This document shows, in pieces, positions 59,327 to 64,000 of a DNA stretch of 64,000 nucleotides (its first letter is position 1; every line of letters begins with the position of its first letter). A program made the translations under genes and the position numbers. The DNA comes from Lentinus brumalis (Eukaryota > Basidiomycota > Agaricomycetes > Polyporales > Polyporaceae), in NCBI GenBank assembly GCA_001792895.1, contig MARA01000005.1, forward strand, positions 1,240,001 through 1,304,000, read 5' to 3'. Below the pieces are notes generated by a model that made no database searches, had not been told where the DNA came from, and saw only the letters and a program-made list of their open reading frames with translations.

Positions 59327-60258
59327 GGGCCTGCGAGGGGAGAGATGCGCATTGTGGACGTTGTGCTGTTACCCCACCGTGGTGTTATTGGGTACACACG
59401 CTCGTTTGTCTCTCATACAAGACGTACAAGACGCCTTCTGGGGATCCGCGCGCAGTCGGATATCTTTCTGTTGTGCTGATGCCCCACAGACAGTGGTCAG
59501 TAATATTCTCGCGCGTGCAGATGTATTTTGCTGCGTTCTCGAAGAACGGAGACAACAAGAGGGATCTGTGGGCAGAATCTGGGAGATGCAGGCCAGATGG
59601 CATCTCCAGGCACCTGCCGTACGCGCCTGAGCTCTATTGAAGGCGGATCACGTGTAACCGCGCTCAGTGAGAATCGGAGAACGTCGAAGCTGTCAACTGT
59701 GTTATGTCCGACTTTCAGCGTCCGTTCGTCTCCGTGTAGAACGACGACGACGCTGTAAGTCGCGACGACGAGACCATGCACCCGCCACTGACCGCCGTCC
59801 ACAGAGCCTGCCGGCGAGACATCGGACGCGACGAGCCCGCGTGCAGCCGCGCCGGACCCCATATTGAGAGCTTTGTCAACGGAGACCCGCGGACGCCAGC
59901 ACCTCTGCACGCTGCTGGAACTCAGCTGCGAACCCCGCGGCCATAGTTGAACTGCGAAACGTAGGTCGCCCTCGCTGTGTGTTTGCTGTATGTCGGGGCA
60001 GGGCGGGCGCGGGGACGATGTCCGGGGCAGAGTGGGAGAGATCTCTCGATCGCGTTGTCGTAGCATCATGGCCGGGGCGAAGCGTCCTGCGTATACCCCG
60101 CATGCAGGCGGGCGGTGATACCGCCGCTTGTCCAACTAGTCCCGCGTCCCAGCTGCCAGGCCGCTTGTCTTCCTTTCTCTTCGTCCATGTAGACCGTCTC
60201 GGACTGACTGCTCTCGACGTTTTTATGTGCTCCCCGACGGCCCTAGACTGATCCCTGC
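59327..60258. other. Intergenic, upstream region of the GATA gene
   Basis: Several frames of 75-210 codons overlap here on both strands, but they mirror GC-rich chance frames and show no domain. A pyrimidine-rich leader at about 60150-60250 precedes the GATA gene. Confidence 0.45.
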
Positions 60259-62057
60259 ATGTCTCCCTACCAAAACGCCTCTCATGACCATGCCCAGTCT
60301 GCTTCCTCGTCCCAAAACCCGGTCACTAACTCTCAGCGTTCCAGCGTAGCCTCCACGACGTCTTACACATCTCTCGGCCACGCGCTCGCCCCTGCAGCCT
60401 CGCGGGCTCCTGATCCGCACCACCACCGGCAGCCCACGCCCAATAACTCGCGTCCACCCCCGCAGATGGCGTCCGAAGGTCGATACATGTATCACCAGCA
60501 AGAGGTGCCCCATCCGCCGCCTTATCCGTACCCTTATCCTGCCGCGCCGCCGTACGAGAATGGGCAGTACGCCCAGGCCTCCTCACGCGCTCCTGTACGC
60601 TCTCCTCCTCCTCCCCAGCCTGTCTCCCACCCCCGCCCCAGCAGCCTGTCTCCCATCCGCCTCCGCCGGGGGGTCCGTACAACGGGGCCCATCCATCATA
60701 CCCCCCACAACCTGGATATCCCCCACCCGCGTACGGGGTTCCTCCGCAGCAATGGTCAGGCGAGTGGTCCCATTACAACGCCCCCTACCCTCCGACAGCT
60801 CCGCCGGGGCAGTCGCCGTACCCTCCGTCTGCGGCGCCAGGCGCGAGGCCGGATATGTCGCCGAACAACCCTCACGATGACCGACGATACGCTCAACCAC
60901 CCGCGAGGCAGCAGGAGCCCCAGTCTCGCAGGACTGAAGAGCGCCCTCCGCAACGACCGGAGGCGGCTCCCCCTCCTCCTGCACCAGTACGTAAAACTCG
61001 CGAGAACGAACCCCCCGCACAGGCCCATGCACCCCCGCCGCCTGCGCCAGTAGCGGCCCAAGCCCCAGCGCCTCCCCCGCCCCCGCCGTCCGCACCGCCG
61101 GCAGTCTCTCCATCCGCCGTTGGAATCGATTTTCTTAAGGTATGTAACCACCGCGCATCTCGCACATCACTCCCGCCTTTGACCTGTGTGTATGCGCAGT
61201 TATTGGACTCCTATCGCTTGATCCTCGACTCGACCAACGCAATAGCGTATGAGGCGACGCCTGCGCGCCCGCCACCTCCGGCGGACACCCTCGAACGCAT
61301 GCTGCAAGCCGCGACTTACGGCGCACAGATGCTCGATGCCGCTGCGAAGCGAGCTGTAGCGGAACCACCGCGACCTCCAGCCGATCGGTCCCCAGATGAG
61401 GGAGACGATGATGGCAACCAAGCAAGGCAGGTGAGTGACATCTTCGCGTGCTCCCTATCCGCCGCAACCGACTGACTGTATGCGTCCCTCTGCGCCCCTG
61501 TCACGATATGCTTGCATCGTCCAACTTGCGTCCAACAGCAGGGCGAGAACCAGGCTCCGACCGAAGGACAGACGTGTCTTGGCTGCAGCGCGACGTCCAC
61601 TCCGGAATGGCGGCGTGGGCCTATGGGTACGTCTATCATCGCTCCCGCCGTTGTCGTCATGCTGTCCACAGTACCGAGCAACGCACGACATCGCATGTCC
61701 CTCTAACGTTTACGTTGTTCGGCTCACAGGTCCTCGAACCCTCTGCAACGCCTGCGGTCTCGTATATGCCAAGTTGGTACGTAAACCACACTGCTTGCGT
61801 GAAATGACGTCGCTAATCAGTCCTTGTTCGCCGTCGGCGATGCGCTGCACTCGCGGTCGCCACAGATTAAGAAGCGCAATCGGAACGAGCCTGGACGCGG
61901 GCGCGGAGGCGGACAGCCTGCCATGTCGACGGGGCAGATCGTGAGCGGGCCTGTCGACGAACCCGGGTTACCCGGCCAGGAAGAACCTAGCGACAGCGAC
62001 TCCGACGATGACGGGTCGTACGGGTCGCAGCAGGACAGGGGATATCGAAGGGATTAA
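60259..62057 (+). CDS. GATA-type zinc-finger transcription factor; one-base frame break
   Basis: Exons 60259-61139, 61200-61430, 61539-61626, 61730-61776 and 61866-62057. Exon 1 encodes a Pro/Tyr/Gln-rich disordered half. The frame breaks near 60630-60640 between a C5 and a C4 run; one added base continues as PPGGPYNGAHPSYPP and ends the exon in phase 0. Exon 2 has a helical block (LLDSYRLILDSTNAIAYEA). The finger is Cys384-x2-Cys387-x18-Cys406-x2-Cys409, with STPEWRRGP and LCNACGLVYAKL, interrupted by an intron after GPMG. A basic tail IKKRNRNE follows. The x18 loop is that of the white-collar-type subclass, but no PAS domain is visible. It binds GATA sites; target genes are unknown. Confidence 0.9.
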
Positions 62058-62506
62058 CCGGGGCACGGGCACGAGCTCGCCTACTGCTCCACGGTTGTCT
62101 CGTTGGACGTGGGCTTTTGTGCTTCGTTTGTGTTGTGTACGCTGTTCATATGTTTTCTTAATTGGTCATATTGGGGAGCCCCGCCTCTCTCTCAGCCCTC
62201 CCGTCCATCCGCAGTTGTCCCGTCCATCCTCCGTCCTCTCCTCTCCCTTCCTACATTCCTAACCCTCTTGTCCACTGTCCCGTCTTGTCCCTTCCCTGTC
62301 TCTTCTGTCCGGTCCTTGCTCGATCATGACCCGACCCCGACCCCGGCCATGACATTGTGATATATGCTACTCTCTTCCGCGTATTCGGTTGTTTGTAATA
62401 TCTTTGCATTGCCGTACTGCACTGATACGTATACCTTCGGTCTATCAGCCCGATATTGTGCAGTCACTTAGCCAGCCGTAACCCGACCAGTTCGCCATGC
62501 CACGCC
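62058..62506. other. GATA gene 3' flank
   Basis: A long C/T-rich stretch (62170-62340) follows the GATA stop codon. No gene seen. Confidence 0.5.
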
Positions 62507-62509
62507 CAA

Positions 62510-62857
62510 TCACCGTCCGAGGCTTCGCACCATAGTACAGTACATATCATACTCATCCAGCTCCAAGGTGTTGGTGCTATTGCGGAGCAGATGCCGAGAC
62601 ACGAGTCTCTTCTCGCCTGTTGATACGCTCAACGGCGACGTATTGTCGCAGCCCATCAATCCGAGGCGTGCCGAGGAATGTGCAAGGTCCGGCATGACTC
62701 CTTCCCTGGTATTGCGGGTGAGTGCTCCTCCGGTCGTGGATCGTCCTCCTCGAAGTGCTGCCAGTATACCCGCGAGTTCCTCGTATATCTGTGTCACCCC
62801 TGGCAGCAGCGTTCGCTCGTAGGGACGATCGTACCCTGGTCAAGCGGGCAGTCCGGA
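62510..62857 (-). CDS. Possible terminal exon of an unknown gene (uncertain)
   Basis: A minus-strand frame opening after a CAG acceptor-like site near 62850 reads YERTLLPGVTQIYEELAGIL, continues through REGVMPDLAHSSARLGL, and ends DEYDMYCTMVRSLGR before a stop. It has balanced composition and few low-complexity runs, unlike chance frames nearby. No ATG or upstream exon could be fixed, and no family is recognised. Confidence 0.25.
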
Positions 62858-64000
62858 TCTGTGTCTTAGCTTGTCGTCACATTATGCCACTCCCGATGAA
62901 GGCGGCCTGTGGGCATCTGCCCTTCAGTGGAGAATAACCTTGTTCAGCAGCCGCCCACCCGTTGCGTACGTCTCCCATTCGTCTTTCGCATATCGCCCAA
63001 TGACGGCCCTGGCTAGGCTGATGCGACCCTGATGCCCACAGCCTGGAAGCACCTTCCCCACGGGCCTCGAGGCATCCTGGGCCGCTGAACGTCAGGGAGG
63101 GTGCGGGGACGAACCAAGAAGATATCTTCGCCGCTATTTCTTGATGCATAAATCACTCGAAGCCGCTGTGTCGGGCGTTTGACGAGGGGAACTCGGGTTC
63201 CTCCCTGGCCCCGGAGCTCGTGCGACTCGCCGCTCACGAGGGGACACACCGCGCGGCCAGCACACCGCACGGGGCCCGTCCACATCCGCAACGCGATTTT
63301 TTCTGCTCAATATCGTCCCCGGGAGCGGTTAACCCGCGACTAGCGTAATATTGCCGTGGATCTTCGCCTGGAGTCAATCACCGCCCTGGTGCTTCTCAGC
63401 CGCTAAGTATATGCCATTCACCCTTGGCCCATTGTAGCAAGAACAGGCCGCTTTCCCGACGGGCACAATACTGCTGACAGGGACAAGGTTGCGGAACCGC
63501 AGCTTCACGGTCGAGCTGTGGATGCTGGACGTGCGCCAGACGAGTCACGACTGCAAGAAGCTTGACCAGGGGCACCGAGCACATTACGCAACTCACACGG
63601 ATGACTTCTGGCTGTCTTGGAGACGGCCTGGAGCTGGATCCTGGGACGATCTGTCATCCCGCGGGCGTGTGGATTTACGTGAGCACAGGGGCCTTCGCAG
63701 GAACGCGGCGTGCTTCTTGAGATAGGTAATGGAACCCTATGCTGGCAGCGGCCACGTTCTCATGTGCGACAACCTCTGTACATGGGGATAAGACTTCCTC
63801 CGCATCTCCCCGGATGCTCGGGCTTGTGTCGCGTCGACACCAAAGTCGGCCCAAAGCGTAATACATGAGAGCAAACTCCCGAACACGAGAGTATTAGAGT
63901 ACGGTAGGCTACGGTAGGATACATACATAGTAGGCACTGTCCCATAGAAATCCACAATGCGAGTTGGCCCATAAATGCATAACCCCTCATGATCCCTGCT
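62858..64000. other. No gene seen
   Basis: Short overlapping frames on both strands only. An upstream part of a minus-strand gene may lie here, but no exon could be supported. Confidence 0.45.

Overview
This window reads as nuclear DNA of a filamentous basidiomycete, class Agaricomycetes. The genes are dense, on both strands, and cut by many short introns (mostly about 45-65 nt, GT..AG). Coding sequence is GC-rich. Several families are typical of mushroom-forming fungi: F-box proteins with divergent C-termini, a psi-producing oxygenase, and a long EF-hand/ZZ-finger protein. A polypore-like species is my guess; nothing in the sequence fixes the genus. I see no bacterial, viral, CRISPR, rRNA or tRNA features.

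Layout. 1-8 kb: a 218-bp foldback MITE, a small uncertain gene, an F-box gene, a cysteine-motif protein, a small basic protein and coatomer epsilon. 9.6-14.2 kb: a 26-exon psi-producing oxygenase (fatty acid dioxygenase plus P450-like domain) in which the P450 cysteine is replaced by phenylalanine. 15.3-20.2 kb: a DUF676 serine esterase and a short, frameshifted, glycosyltransferase-like type II membrane gene. 20.5-25.3 kb: the EF-hand/ZZ-finger gene. 27-30 kb: a coiled-coil protein and a small uncertain ORF. 30.8-36.7 kb: a TMEM184/DUF300 membrane protein with two microexons, and an acidic RING protein. 37-49.3 kb: tRNA 2'-phosphotransferase, a small conserved protein, two dienelactone hydrolase paralogues with matching exon structure, an F-box protein and an RTC4-domain protein. 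49.7-62 kb: App1-like phosphatidate phosphatase, Sec72-like TPR protein, Ded1-type RNA helicase, a two-helix membrane micro-protein, a CPFC-motif nuclear-type protein and a GATA factor. The last 2 kb holds at most one uncertain exon.

The gene set is mainly housekeeping (vesicle coat, ER translocation, tRNA splicing, translation initiation, lipid signalling and degradation) with lineage-specific regulatory proteins. I see no secondary-metabolite, defence or transposase cluster. Exon models were built by hand from splice signals; where stated, the summed exon lengths keep frame. Five clear reading-frame breaks in four genes all look like one missing base in a G or C run, and adding one base restores the phase of the next intron each time. 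Base-call errors in the assembly explain this better than pseudogenes.
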